Source: Haliclona indistincta
Lineage: Eukaryota > Porifera > Demospongiae > Haplosclerida > Chalinidae
Assembly (NCBI GenBank): GCA_964017065.1
Contig: OZ024784.1
Location: 6,057,152 to 6,121,151 of the forward strand
DNA: 64,000 bases
Direction: 5' to 3'
The translations under genes and the position numbers were made by a program. A model generated the notes under the pieces. That model worked only from the letters and a program-made list of their open reading frames with translations. It did no database searches and was not told the DNA's origin. Positions 13,222 to 24,323 of this stretch are shown piece by piece (the stretch's first letter is position 1; every line of letters starts with the position of its first letter).

Positions 13222-13789
13222 TTATTTCTGGATTGAACCGAAGATGATGGAAACTCGTCCATATATGCGTCTGTCCAACTGACACAATTTAATTTTCTTC
13301 CCTGCAATGATGCATGCGCCAACTTTGTCGCCGAGCAGAATTGCTACCTTGACTAGCTCTCTTTCCTCCAGTTCAAGGATCTTTTCTAGAATTACATTTA
13401 CTTTTTTTCCATTCGGAGATCTTCTCATCACTTTCTCCATTGATAGATTCTTGGCACAAGTGAGGAAGAATTCTGTATAACCCAGCTCACCCATCATTGC
13501 TTTACTACTACCTTCAGCACTTGCTTTATCAGGACCCTGAACGAAAAGATAATATTACAGTATCATCTATCCATGAACAATATACCTGGTGTGCCCCTAC
13601 AGGTGAGCCTGCCACAGCTGGTGTCAAAACTATCTCCTGCTCCCCGTCTTCTTCCACTGTTTCTTCGATATAAACAACTTCTGCATCAGCGCTTTCAACA
13701 CTAGAACCAAAATAACAACTTGAACCAGTCTCTGTGGATGAATTAACGAAATTGTTGCTGTTGAAATCAGAGTCGATGCCAGCCGCCAT
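13222..13789 (-). CDS. Unidentified two-exon gene, 172 residues
   Basis: Exon 1 (13789-13586) ends at a GTATAT donor; exon 2 (13536-13222) begins after TTTCGTTCAG. Both keep phase 0 and give 172 residues. The N-terminal 80 residues are acidic and Ser/Thr-rich (VVYIEETVEEDGEQEIVL). The C-terminal half looks folded and helical (YTEFFLTCAKNLSMEKVM; ILEKILELEERELVKVAILL). I do not recognise the family. The ATG is preceded by TTTATAAGCA. It converges on the decayed transposase and could be a host gene or a second gene of a mobile element. Confidence 0.5.
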
Positions 13790-14210
13790 TGCTTATAAAG
13801 TATACGGAAGTGTTATTGGTGAATTCATTCCGTGTTATCCGATACAATGACTGTCCCACGCCGGAATGCAATATACAGGCTCGTTGCGTATCCACAGTGT
13901 ACTGTATTATCTATGCTTGAATTCTCTTGCACGCGTGCAGCAGCAAGTGCAAGGGCTTTCATACCGCAATGGAGTCTATATCTTGGACTATAGGATCTGG
14001 ATACTCCAAAGTAGTTTTGATGAGCACACAGCTGCTCTGGTCTTGCAGGACAAGTTACCAACACATTCTGATGGTACTGCAACTTCTTTGTTTCCGTTAG
14101 ATCTAAACAGACAATTTTGCTTTTAGGATTTCGTAATGCAAAACTAGCTTATTCGACAAGATTACTAGTTGCTAGGCAAAAATTCACAAAATCAATTTGC
14201 CTTTCTGCTA

Positions 14211-14386
14211 CAGTTGTTTGCGAAGATCTTGCATAACGGAAGCGAAAGCGGAAGTATGACGTTGGTCAATCAAACGCACGTAGGCGTGACTAACTGAAGC
14301 TGTACACGTGACGAATAGTGAATTTGATTGGTCAGCGTCACACTTCCACTTTCGCTTCCGTTATGCAAGATCTTCGCAAACAACTG
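14211..14386. mobile_element. TA-flanked MITE, copy A (176 bp)
   Basis: Both ends fold together: CAGTTGTTTGCGAAGATCTT on the left matches the complement of AAGATCTTCGCAAACAACTG on the right, and pairing continues about 45 bases through the GGAAGCGAAAGCGGAAGT region. A TA dinucleotide sits on each side (14209-14210, 14387-14388). Copies B (26392) and C (39250) share the ends and the internal GACGTTGACCAATCAAA-like block. TA duplication with CAG ends suggests Tc1/mariner-type mobilisation. Confidence 0.9.
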
Positions 14387-15429
14387 TATGCAAGGACTAA
14401 CCCAAACACATATGATTGATAATAAATTCAAAAAACTGCAATACCACGAAAGTACATCTGTAAAGGCTTTTGAGAGGACAGTCAACAAATAAACAAATCT
14501 GCTTTAAAATGGTGGAATATCATTGCCTGCTGCTGCTGCTGCTCGAAAGTTCAGTGTACCCATAGCTACACTTCAGAATCACTACACAGGTATAAGTTGA
14601 CATTAATATTGCATAGGCAAAAAGTCAAAAGAAGTGTGATGGAAGGTAAACTAAATGGTTTTCCAATCTGCAGACCTGAGAAGGACTGGTGGTGAGGTTT
14701 CTTGAGGAAGTGGCCAAGCCATCACAGAAGCAGCAGCAGATGCATGGCTTGGAAAAGTCACTGCAAAGTTCAGTTCAACGATGTTACACCAGAAGAGCGA
14801 GAAAAAGGTCATGGAATTGTGATAAGACAGCATTTACTACTGATGTGGAATCTTCGCAGAACGAGGTGCAAAGAATGTGCACGAGACAGGCAGCAGCAGT
14901 ACATTTCAGTGAGTGGTGAACTTATATCGTTTACATTTACAAAGGAAAGAATTTGCGATCTAAGTGAATGGTAGGCGGCCAGCTGGTGCTTTCTCACAAT
15001 TGGGACGGATGGAACAACGTCATTTCTAGAATGGTTCAAGAAAATGTTTTTCCAGCAGTAACCAACTTGCTGGAGACTGACCACTTAATTTGTTTGTGGA
15101 CACATCTCTCAAGTCAACTTAGCTTCATATTAATTCAACTTGCAAGCCTATAAGTCCGTTAAAGCTATCCACTACCGTCTCATATCCAAGTATTCTACGC
15201 TCTTTCAGGGGGTTCTTTCTTACAATGCAGCGTAAGCTGTACCTGGAACCCTTTGTGTTGAGACTTCGGTCGTTGTAGACTAGAAGCCTCTGTGAGCGTG
15301 ATATCGACAACAACAAGACTACGCCATCAGCTTTTGGCAAACATGCTAAACATTGCAGAAATCATGTTGCTGTGCAGTGTTGTCATGATCTATTTAAGTG
15401 CCAGGATTCCCAGGAAACTAGTCAAACTA
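14387..15429. other. Interval with weak transposase remnants
   Basis: No intact gene. At 14524-14590 the plus strand reads AARKFSVPIATLQNHYTG, which resembles a Pipsqueak/pogo-type helix-turn-helix of Tigger-like transposases; the frame then breaks. About 100 bases on, ADLRRTGGEV is followed by a stop, then GSGQAITEAAADAWLGKV. A minus-strand open frame at 15340-15125 (RSQRLLVYNDRSLNTKG) has no partner. These may be decayed mobile-element pieces; none is assigned with confidence. Confidence 0.3.
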
Positions 15430-15735
15430 CCATGCCTGGACTTGTGTGTTTGCTGTTTGAATCTTCAAGCTCTCTAAACCCTATAGTTCAAGCTTACCAT
15501 GCCTGGACTTGTGTGTTTGCTGTTTGAATCCTCAAGCTCTCTAAACCCTATAGTTCAAGCTTACCATGCCTGGACTTGTGTGTTTGCTGTTTGCATCCTC
15601 AAGCTCTCTAAACCCTATAGTTCAAGCTTACCATGCCTGGACTTGTGTGTTTGCTGTTTGCCTCCTCAAGCTCTCTAAACCCTATAGTTCAAGCTTACCA
15701 TGCCTGGACTTGTGTGTTTTCTGTTTGCATCCGAG
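15430..15735. repeat. Minisatellite, 67-bp unit, about 4.6 copies
   Basis: CCATGCCTGGACTTGTGTGT recurs at 15430, 15497, 15564, 15631 and 15698, exactly 67 bases apart, with the conserved segment CTCTCTAAACCCTATAGTTC between. Copies are nearly identical, so the array is young or homogenised. Confidence 0.95.
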
Positions 15736-15917
15736 TGCTGTTTGATCGCAAAATTTACTGATATTATAGCCAATAATTTTTATACAGGGCAACACTTAAA
15801 AACGCAAAATTTACTGAAAGGAATCTGAGAGCAAATTTGCGAAATATTAACACCGCAAATAAATACAACATTTACGGTAATACCATTTAATTATACACCA
15901 CACTCTTCTTCTTGAGT

Positions 15918-17773
15918 AATAGTAGAGGCCCTGACTAAGATTTGTATGCATTTAATTTAGGAGAGGATAACTCAACTGTTTTAGGGTAATTTGACCCCAA
16001 GGAATAAGATGTGGTATGTGCCTTTTTGTCTATCCGCTGCGAAATACCTGAAAATGACCACGCCCTTTTTATCGGCAGTGTCACTAACAATAATTGCTCT
16101 ATCTTCTTAACCATTTTAGTAACCTACTTTCTAGCAACTGTTCTAAGGTAATGTGACCCTAAGGAATGTATTGGGATGTGTGCCAAAACCAATATTCACT
16201 GCAAAAAAATGGCTACACCTTTTCAGAAAAGCATGAACATCTCTATTTTAAAGAGTTTAATATTGTAAGATTCTGATGGTTTGAAAACAGTACAAGTACA
16301 GGGTATTACCAACAAAAAGACACAATTTATTAACTTGAGGAGTCACTTAATATAAACTTAGGCAGTATTTAGTATTACAAAAATGATGTCTACAAAAATT
16401 AAGTCATTCAGTGATAGGGTTTTTGCAGGAGCTCCTTTACACTTGCAGTATTTGCAACACTTGATTCCAGCTACCCTGCAGCGACATATCCATTCTTGTG
16501 GGCACATTTACCACATGTACAAGGAAGGTCTTCAGGCTTGGAGGTAACAATACCACGACTCAGTTTTCATTTCTAAACCATCTTCAAGTGGGGCTAGTAT
16601 CCACAGCTGTTGTAATTTGAATATGCTTTCTTGCATTGGTTGCCGTGCAGGGAATTTTCTCAAAGTCCATTTTGAGGGAATTGCTATTAAAAGCAGCAAG
16701 ACGCAAGTCATCAAATGATTCCAAGTCTTTTGTTGTCTTGAGACATCTTACTACAGCACTGGGGACAAGCTTGTAAGGTGTCTCCCTGCACTCCGTGCTC
16801 TGACTGGATGTGATACAACTAGCAAGATTTCTACGAAGCATGCAGCAATGAAAGCTATCCACAACAATTTAACACTGATACAGAACTTTAAGTCTTTAAC
16901 AACTCAGAGTTGACAAAGAAGATGATACAGACGGCAGAAATTATCTAGTAAGGTGTCTCAAGCCAACAAAAGACTTGGAAACATTTGCATCTTGCTGCTT
17001 TTAATAGCAATTCCCTCAAAATGGACTTTGAGAAAATTCCCTGCACGGCAACCAATGCAAGAAAGCATATTCAAATTACAACAGCTGTGGATACTAGCCC
17101 CACTTGAAGATGGTTTAGAAATGAAAACTGAGTCGTGGTATTGTTACCCCCCAGCCTGAAGACCTTCCTTGTACATGTGGTAAATGTGCCCACAAGAATG
17201 GATATGTCGCTGCAGGGTAGCTGGAATCAAGTGTTGCAAATACTGCAAGTGTAAAGGAGCTCCTGCAAAAACCCTATCACTGAATGACTTAATTTTTGTA
17301 GACATCATTTTTTGTAATACTAAATACTGCCTAAGTTTATATTAAGTGACTCCTCAAGTTAATAAATTGTGTCTTTTTGTTGGTAATACCCTGTACTTGT
17401 ACTGTTTTCAAACCATCAGAATCTTACAATATTAAACTCTTTAAAATAGAGATGTTCATGCATTTCTGAAAAGGTGTAGCCATTTTTTTGCAGTGAATAT
17501 TGGCTTTGGCACACATCCCAATACATTCCTTAGGGTCATATTACCTTAGAACAGTTGCTAGAAAGTAGGTTACTAAAATGGTTAAGAAGATGGAGCAATT
17601 ATTGTTAGTGACACCGCCGATAAAAAGGGCGTGGTCATTTTCGGGTATTTCGCAGCGGATAGACAAAAAGGCACATATCACATCTTATTCCTTGGGGTCA
17701 AATTACCCTAAAACAGTTGAGTTATCCTCTCCTAAATTAAACGCATACAAATCTTAGTCAGGGCCTAGACTAT
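15918..17773. mobile_element. Large fold-back element, arms about 830 bp, with broken ORF
   Basis: The left arm (about 15918-16753) is the reverse complement of the right arm (about 16947-17773) with few differences. For example GAGAGGATAACTCAACTG at 15961 mirrors CAGTTGAGTTATCCTCTC near 17720, and matching continues inward to TTGAGACATCTTACTA. The spacer is about 190 bases. Reading outward on the plus strand from about 16793, the spacer encodes ALTGCDTTSKISTKHAAMKA and the right arm encodes a Cys-rich tail (DLPCTCGKCAHKNGYVAAG, then CCKYCKCKGAPAKTLS). The left arm carries the inverted copy on the minus strand (IPCTATNARKHIQ). The ALTGCDT plus Cys-rich tail combination is, from memory, common in predicted mobile-element proteins of invertebrates. 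Stops and a 9-base indel between the arms show it is broken. Confidence 0.85.
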
Positions 17774-18114
17774 AACAAACTCTCTGAGGAGGCTGCACCT
17801 TCTCATCTAGTAGACAAGTAACTGCTGCTCACGGAGTTGTATTGAAATGTCAGAATACAGATTTTAATAAAAATTCTGATAGTGATAAGAAATGTAACAA
17901 AGTAAAACAAAAAAACAACTAACAAAGTGTAGGAATGACTATTGAAAATTTAATGAACAAGATGGGATGATGCTTGCAAAACTCATTACGATATTGCTCG
18001 ATTTAAGTCCACTCAACACTGTCAGTTAGACACATTGTACTCGAGATTATACACAGTGCAGGTGTGCTTTCAGAAAACGTTACTATGGCTACCAATCGTG
18101 TGCTATATCACTGA
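17774..18114. other. Spacer between fold-back element and MITE
   Basis: AT-rich sequence without a recognisable gene. The missing last exon of POLR1E could lie here on the minus strand, but I could not identify it. Confidence 0.4.
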
Positions 18115-18441
18115 AGGCGTGTTTGCACTGACAACCCAGGTTGAAATCAAACCAGACTTACCCGGGTTGAACTCGGTTAGCGCGCTTCCGTACTCAACCT
18201 GGATCGATGCAAGTCGGGTCCATGCAGCAGTCCAAGGTGGCGTTTATAGCACTAGCATGAGAGCTTCTTGACAATGTATGTCTTTACTAGCACTTGAGCA
18301 CTCAGGCCCAGTTCAACCCACATACGTATGTGGGTTAGCTTAACCCGGGTTCAACCCAGATTCGCCAAAACTGGATCTCTGCAGAGAGAGTGCGGACGCA
18401 ATCTATCCGAGTTCAACCTGGGCGCCAGTGCGAACACGCCT
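18115..18441. mobile_element. MITE with TGA target duplication (327 bp)
   Basis: Terminal inverted repeats of about 30 bases: AGGCGTGTTTGCACTGACAA on the left mirrors the complement of the right end, GCCAGTGCGAACACGCCT. TGA flanks both ends (18112-18114 and 18442-18444), a 3-bp duplication as made by PIF/Harbinger-type transposases. The interior carries repeated ACCCGGGTTGAAC-like motifs in both orientations and the perfect palindrome CCCACATACGTATGTGGG. Confidence 0.8.
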
Positions 18442-18481
18442 TGAGAAAGTTACTGTCTAGCTAATATATCACTGCACACAC

Positions 18482-20244
18482 TCACTTGGTAGAGGAGATC
18501 TTGAGGTCTTGCTGTATCAGAGTAGTGTCTAATGTGTAACAGTCTACCATCAGTGCCAGAATAAATAGATGAGACAATATCTTGTCCTTCATCTTTTTCG
18601 AGAGGAGATGTTTAGCAGTTTCTCTCTCTTCCAGTTGACTAGATTCAGTGAATTTTCTGAGTAGACTGTGCTGAAATGATCCAGGTATCCATGAATGATG
18701 TGAGAGTCCTGTACAATTGGAGCATAGTGATACACATGTGGAGAAAAAATGAAGACTGGAGGAGCAAAACAAGAATTACTATAAATATTACGCTGAGAGC
18801 AAAATAATTTGCTTTTCACTCAATCATATGCACTTGCTCAATGTTGACATAATGATAGAGTAGCTAACAGAAATGAATTGCACGGTCAATATTTTGTGGC
18901 AAGTTTTGAGCAATAAAAAGCAATGTTTTATAAAGACACAAATTATACCATAGGTCAGTTTTTTCATGGCACAAATAATTTAACAGGAAGTAACTTAGCA
19001 AAGGAGGGTACACTTTTCGTAAATTGTTTCGCTAAAACCAGCTCTATAGTACCCGTTCATGCAAATAATTACTAGAGAAGACATGCCTTTTTTCTCAACT
19101 TGTTTAGGAGACTGTTGAAATAGTGTAATGAGGTAAGTACAGTAGAGTAGTAGCTGTGACTTCTGCAGTGATCCTCCTGATGAGAGATGGGAGACGACAA
19201 ACCTTGGATAGCTGAGTTGGAAAGACAATGGGAAATGCAACAAAGTGAAAGTGCTTACTCATTCATTTCCTCTGGTGTTAACTTTGACAGCTCTTGAGCT
19301 GGTTTAGTGAGTGCCTCCAGTTCATCAGGAGGTATTACTGCATTCACAATTGACTAACATGCCGCCATGTAAAACAATAACTTACTGTCACTGAGGTTAT
19401 AAACATCTCCAGGAGAGGTAGCTTCAGTATTGCAGGGAGGGATGAGAGAAGAGCTGGCTTGTATTTGCTCTTAAAATAGACAGAATTAGTGATGAAAGAA
19501 TGATTCCAACGTGAACTCTAACCTTCCTTTCTCTTTGCTTTCTCCTCAGCTAGAGACACTGCAGGAGCCATTACAGTGTCCAGCAATGTGTTCTCTATCT
19601 TGTTCCTCTTTGCGGCAGAGAGAGCCCTCTTAGCTCTTTCACTACCAAAAGATGTCACCATCTGATCAAAGGTCTGACGAAAATCAATCTCTCTTTCCAT
19701 ATCTTCCTCCAGGGATATAGAATCTGTCCTACCTGTATAAATTATCATTAATTATAACTAGGCATTTTGTTGAACTATGAGAAGTTGAACAGAGAAATCC
19801 AAAAGTTAATCATTATCACCTTCAATGTGCGGTTTCATTGTGAACATCTCTGTTCTATGGAGTGTCATCTTGTGAGTCTCAGGATCAACAGCACCAACAA
19901 AGTATCTGTCAGAACAATGTTATTATTAGCAGATAAGACAGTACCCAGGGCTACCTGCACAGGTTACCAGTTGACAGCCCACCCTCAGTTGGATAGTTAG
20001 TGCCCACATATGTCATGTGATGAGTCTCTGCTACCAACACCTTTCGACGCTTGTTCTGCTCACCTTGCTTCTGGTACACAGTGAGCTTTGGCTTGCTCTG
20101 ATCAGCATTAGCATGAAGCTGACCATTAGAGAAGCTAGCTAAAAATGCATGTGTGACGAAAACTAGTTCAACACATTAATACTCACCTAGAATTACTGGG
20201 TCTGCATCGTTCAAGTCTGAAGGAACCTCCAAGCAAACCTCCAT
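18482..20244 (-). CDS. POLR1E: RNA polymerase I subunit A49 (POLR1E/RPA49)
   Basis: The product is the A49 subunit that, with A34.5, acts in initiation and elongation of rRNA transcription in the nucleolus. Minus-strand exons starting at ATG 20244 give in order FSNGQ..., KLTVYQKQG, HHMTYVGTNYPTEGG, RYFVGAVDPETHKMTLHRTE (dimerisation-module sequence like human YVGNNF and RHFVGI), an acidic linker with FGSERAKRALSAAKRNKIEN, IVNAVIPPDELEALTKPAQE, and the tandem winged-helix region (LLSKKMKDKILSHLFILALM, then TLIQQDLKISSTK). The order matches the human protein. After SSTK either TGA ends the frame or a GTGAGT donor is used; human POLR1E has roughly 60 more residues, and a MITE lies just downstream. 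The 3' end is therefore unresolved. Confidence 0.85.
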
Positions 20245-20359
20245 GTTTACCACGTGGATTATGGTCACGTCCGTGTGCTATTCCGTGTTCTAGGAGTCTT
20301 ACAACATCGTTAAGTTCCGTATACTACCAATTGCAAGGTGTGAGAGCTTGCTTAGGCTA
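20245..20359. promoter_or_regulatory. Shared promoter interval POLR1E / CCDC169
   Basis: Only 115 bases separate the two divergent start codons, so both promoters and 5' UTRs must lie here or overlap. No TATA box is evident. Bidirectional activity is inferred from the geometry. Confidence 0.5.
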
Positions 20360-21335
20360 ATGGCAACTAAAGCAAGTAATGACACAAAACTCGTTGCAGA
20401 GAAAAATTCCCGCATTGATGAATTAAGAAACGAACTCAAGAATCACCAGGAGACCAGGTCAGCTGCAGCATACTAGCTCCACCCAAATCTACTGCATACT
20501 AGGGATTCCTTGGCAAGCTCAACAGCAGAGATGCAACTGACACTGCAACAGGTGAACAGCCGAAGTTTACCTGATGAAGGTAATGTGCAGCTAACAATGA
20601 GTTTATGGAGGCTTTATTATCTTTTATAGAGGGTAAATGGAAGATGCTTTACCATCAACAGCTAGAGCACAATGCAAGGCTTGAGGCAGAGCTAGCCAGA
20701 CTCCAAAAACAGACTCTCCAAATGGATACTCTTGGTATTCTTAATACACAAAGCCTGACTTGCAGCTATTGTATACTAAAAAAATAGCTTTTTAAATAAT
20801 ACTTATTTTAGGTACAGATGGAGGGCATAGGAAAACTTCTCAAATGTCACTTGTAAGTTTCGAAATCCAGTCTCACTATCTTTAGACGCTAATAATTTCC
20901 AGATTCAACTCAAGCACTATTTTCAACAGTTGCAAAAGGAAAAGGGCGAGTTAGAGTGGAAAATTCACAATTACGAATGGAGTCTGAATAAAGAAGCAAA
21001 GGTATCGTTGTCGTCTTGAAGTTGACAAAAGATGGTAGGATTTTTATGCAGGTTGCTAAAAAAGTTGACGAAGAGAAAGAAGAGATTTTGACTGGCATTA
21101 AAGAGGTAGCCTTGGCTTTTATCTAAAACCAACAATTATAAATAAAATGCAGGTGTCTTTCAAACTTCCGCATAACCTGAAGAATGAACCAGTTAGTCCT
21201 TCCCCTACACAGGCTGTTACTGCAGAACTAGAGTCACATTCCTTACAAGACCAAAAACAGAATACAAAATCACCTCATAGTAGTGCTTTGCCACAACAGG
21301 CTAAACCGACCACATTCAAAAAACACCAGCAATAA
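20360..21335 (+). CDS. CCDC169: Coiled-coil protein, CCDC169-like
   Basis: Seven exons (20360-20457, 20503-20579, 20630-20734, 20812-20852, 20903-21001, 21052-21105, 21153-21335) join into 218 residues with exact phase. The protein is mostly helical with heptad-like Leu/Glu/Lys spacing: EKNSRIDELRNELKNHQE, GKWKMLYHQQLEHNARLEAE, LQKEKGELEWKIHNYEWSLN, VAKKVDEEKEEILTGIKE. The order and segments WK..Y..QLE.N..LE and LEWK..YE.L.KE.K resemble vertebrate CCDC169, which has no settled molecular function. The last about 50 residues are Ser/Pro/Gln-rich. Five of the introns are 45-77 bases. Confidence 0.7.
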
Positions 21336-21607
21336 CAAAAGTATTAAATATTAATACTCGACAAAGATTTTGATACTAATCAGCTCAAATTCAGACATTT
21401 GGTACACAATTGTGAACTCCATTACATCTACTGGTCTGGTACATGACCAGATTTTACTGTGATCAAATCTGCTGCATATACTACTTCTGCAAATATCCAG
21501 CTTCTATTGAGGTAGACTTACACATGCATACAAGCAAGGATTTGTAGCATCGACAATCAGGTCATGAATAAATTAAATTGAATAGAGTCTGAATGACTAA
21601 GTGTTAG
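21336..21607. other. Convergent spacer CCDC169 / SMARCD
   Basis: 272 bases between two stop codons facing each other; it must hold both 3' UTRs. Nothing else is seen. Confidence 0.5.
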
Positions 21608-24166
21608 TTAGTGTCGTATTCCCAGAGCTTGTTCTAGTTGATGTTTTTGCTGCACGACCTGCAAGAGTAAACAAAATAAATATTGGATCTTAAATCGCCT
21701 CACAAGCCACAGCTATCTGAGCCACAGCACAGCTATCTTGTGAGCTCAGATTAAGCCGTGTTTGTGCTCTATCTGGTGTTTGAACATTCTTTGCACATTT
21801 TCCAGTTCCATAGTGTGCAGAATGCTTTCAACAGATACATGCACTGTCACTTTTTACCCAGTGGACACATGCTAATCAAATGTTTAGTTAGAACCTGTTA
21901 CATTATGTCTACACCCTTATGTAGCAACAATTTCTGGCTTCTTGTGCAAGGGAATATACCTTTGAATAAAAGTAACGCGGCAAGGCATCATTGACCCATG
22001 GCTGCTCATAGTAGGACGCCTTACGTTCACTCTCAGGATTACCATACTTGTCCTTCATTACCTGATCGATGAGTAAGAGATGTGAATTAAAAATGCACGA
22101 AGACTGGTACCTTCAAGTCTCTACTCTGAGAGGCTAACCAATCATTGATGAACTTCTGCAAAAAGTATTCAATACAAACATAAGTTATTATGCTTTCTTT
22201 ACCTGCGGGTTCTGAGAGAATCCAAGATAAAACTCTCGCTGATGTTTGATAGTGTTAATCTGATCCACTGTTTCATGAATCTGCAATCATGATAGAGCAT
22301 TAGAAGACGTATACTATACATGTTGTAAATAATTTCATACCACTTTTGGTTGATTAGAGTATCTAGGAATGCCTAATAAGTCATAACATACCTTTGCATC
22401 AAGAGTAGAAATATCTTGTTGACTGTTAGTGGACATGAGAAAAGAATGCATAGAGCCTTTAGCAGGATCATCCTTAGGGAAGAGACCATTTTCACTAGGG
22501 TAGAGTAGACACACATACTCACAATTTCAACCTCGAGATCATAACAAGCTGTTCTTTTGCCATCAGGAGCATCAGCACTAGATTGGAACAGTGTGTTACT
22601 CCAGCAAATGAACACAACTGATTGGTTACTTTATCAGGTGATGAAACACAACTGGATCCGGAGAAACAAGCAGAGATTGCAAGCGGCGCGGGAGTTCAGT
22701 GAACTTCATTCTAGGAACCTCAAATATCTGTGTTCAGAGTGCCCAAAACAATGATTGATTATGAGGAAAGTTTTCACCTGTTGAAAGTACTTGTCGTTAT
22801 TGATGAACTCTCTTTCTTGAGGGTCCTGTAATCTATTGGTCTGTTCAAGAATAATGAAGGACAAGAGCAGCAATGAAGCACCGCTACCTTGATATACTGC
22901 CACAATGCATTAGTGATATCACTCCTGGTAGCAGTGTGTATACCAAGTAGCTTAGCTAGCTTGCTGGACAGCTTGTACTGGCTAGGATGATAGTTCAGTG
23001 TGAGAATGATGGTGCATTTCACAGTGTTTTCTCCAGGACGAGTTATCTTTAGTAAGTAGACACGACGTGCAATTGAAATTTTGCTATACTTACAACAAAT
23101 CCATCAGTATCATCACCACTGCTATTGCGATGCCATTCCACAAGATGATTGTCTGGTCCAAACGTATCCTTGTCCAGCTCAACAACCACAATCTTGAAGA
23201 AAGACGAAAATGGAGCTTTTATTCTGGTGTCTGGTTTCTGACCAAACTAAAGCAGAAATGAGTCAAGATAACTAAGTAGAGATATACAGACAATAGTGAT
23301 GTACTTCATCAAGAAGACGACCCTCAATTTTCAATTCCCATTCAGGAACAGCTGCACCTTCGCTGCCCTAGCAGAATAAGATACCAGTATGCTCTAGTGC
23401 ATGCAGTCAATTCTCACTCACAGCATCTCCTTCCTGCTTGCCGGAAAAGAACTGATGTGTGATAAACACCCTCAGCTTTCTCTTTTGCTGATAATCAACT
23501 TAGTGAAATTTAGTTAAAGAAATAACTCCCAGTGTACCTTAGTCAGGTTTGGTTTTTTTAGTGACTCTTGGATCTCCATACGTTTCCTCAGTATAGTGCT
23601 GTCCAGACGCTGCTCAAATGCTAAAAGGTCCATGTACGCACTGGACTCTGGTACCATATCACGCACCTGTAGAGAACATAGTAGATAACACTCTTGCTTT
23701 ACACATTCCACAACTTACATTATAGGACAGTACCCTATCTCCAAGTCGCCTCTTTTTACTAAAAACAAAATTACAAATAAGGCACAATACTTGTGTGCAC
23801 ACACTTACGGTTTTGACTGAGCTGCGGCTTTGGCCTTTGCTGCTGCCTCGGCTAGCCTCTTGCGCATGACATCAGTGGTACCACTGGTGCTGCGTGTGTG
23901 GTGGTGATGATGATGGCTGCTGCTACTGGAACCAACACGCATGGCAGAGGAATGAGAACCAATCCCAGGTCGACCAGACATCATCTGCTAAATTAGGTTA
24001 TAATAATTTCTAGCCCCACAATATATGTGGCAGTTTGCTATTAACGAACCATCATTCCAGGTCTTGGAGACATGTACTGAGGTGGTGGCGCTACTTGGAA
24101 ATCTGGTGCACCTCCTAGATATGGGCTTGAACCCCCTGGAACTTGCATTGGTGGTCTTGCCGCCAT
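21608..24166 (-). CDS. SMARCD1: SWI/SNF complex subunit SMARCD (BAF60)
   Basis: This is the BAF60 subunit of the BAF/SWI-SNF remodelling complex, which links transcription factors to the ATPase core in the nucleus. The start ATG at 24166 (GTTAAAAATGGCGGC) gives [12 protein letters not shown] and a Pro/Gly-rich N-terminus, then [39 protein letters not shown], the conserved block [29 protein letters not shown], the SWIB domain ([20 protein letters not shown], then [10 protein letters not shown]), and the conserved C-terminal region with [15 protein letters not shown] and [20 protein letters not shown]. It ends QALGIRH. Over ten short exons. A run of His codons near residue 60 is unusual. Animals with one copy have a single orthologue of SMARCD1/2/3, so the numeral is nominal. 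Confidence 0.93.
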
Positions 24167-24323
24167 TTTTAACGTTCACAATGATATTATTCATTAATTT
24201 GTACAATTAGAAACTTTCGTAAAATTAGAAATAATTGTTTTACCATAGAAGTGTTACGGTTACCTTATTGTATACAATCGACTCGAGCGCTGTGTAGTAC
24301 ATTAGTGTAGTGGCCGAGAGGTC
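24167..24323. promoter_or_regulatory. Shared promoter interval SMARCD / membrane protein gene
   Basis: 157 bases between divergent start codons, including a CTCGAG site near 24281. Bidirectional promoter function is inferred from position. Confidence 0.45.

Noticed and set aside
17954..18271. Plus-strand open frame including RWDDACKTHYDIARFKSTQH
   Set aside because: It runs into the MITE, lacks an ATG and splice sites, and matches nothing I know; most likely chance.
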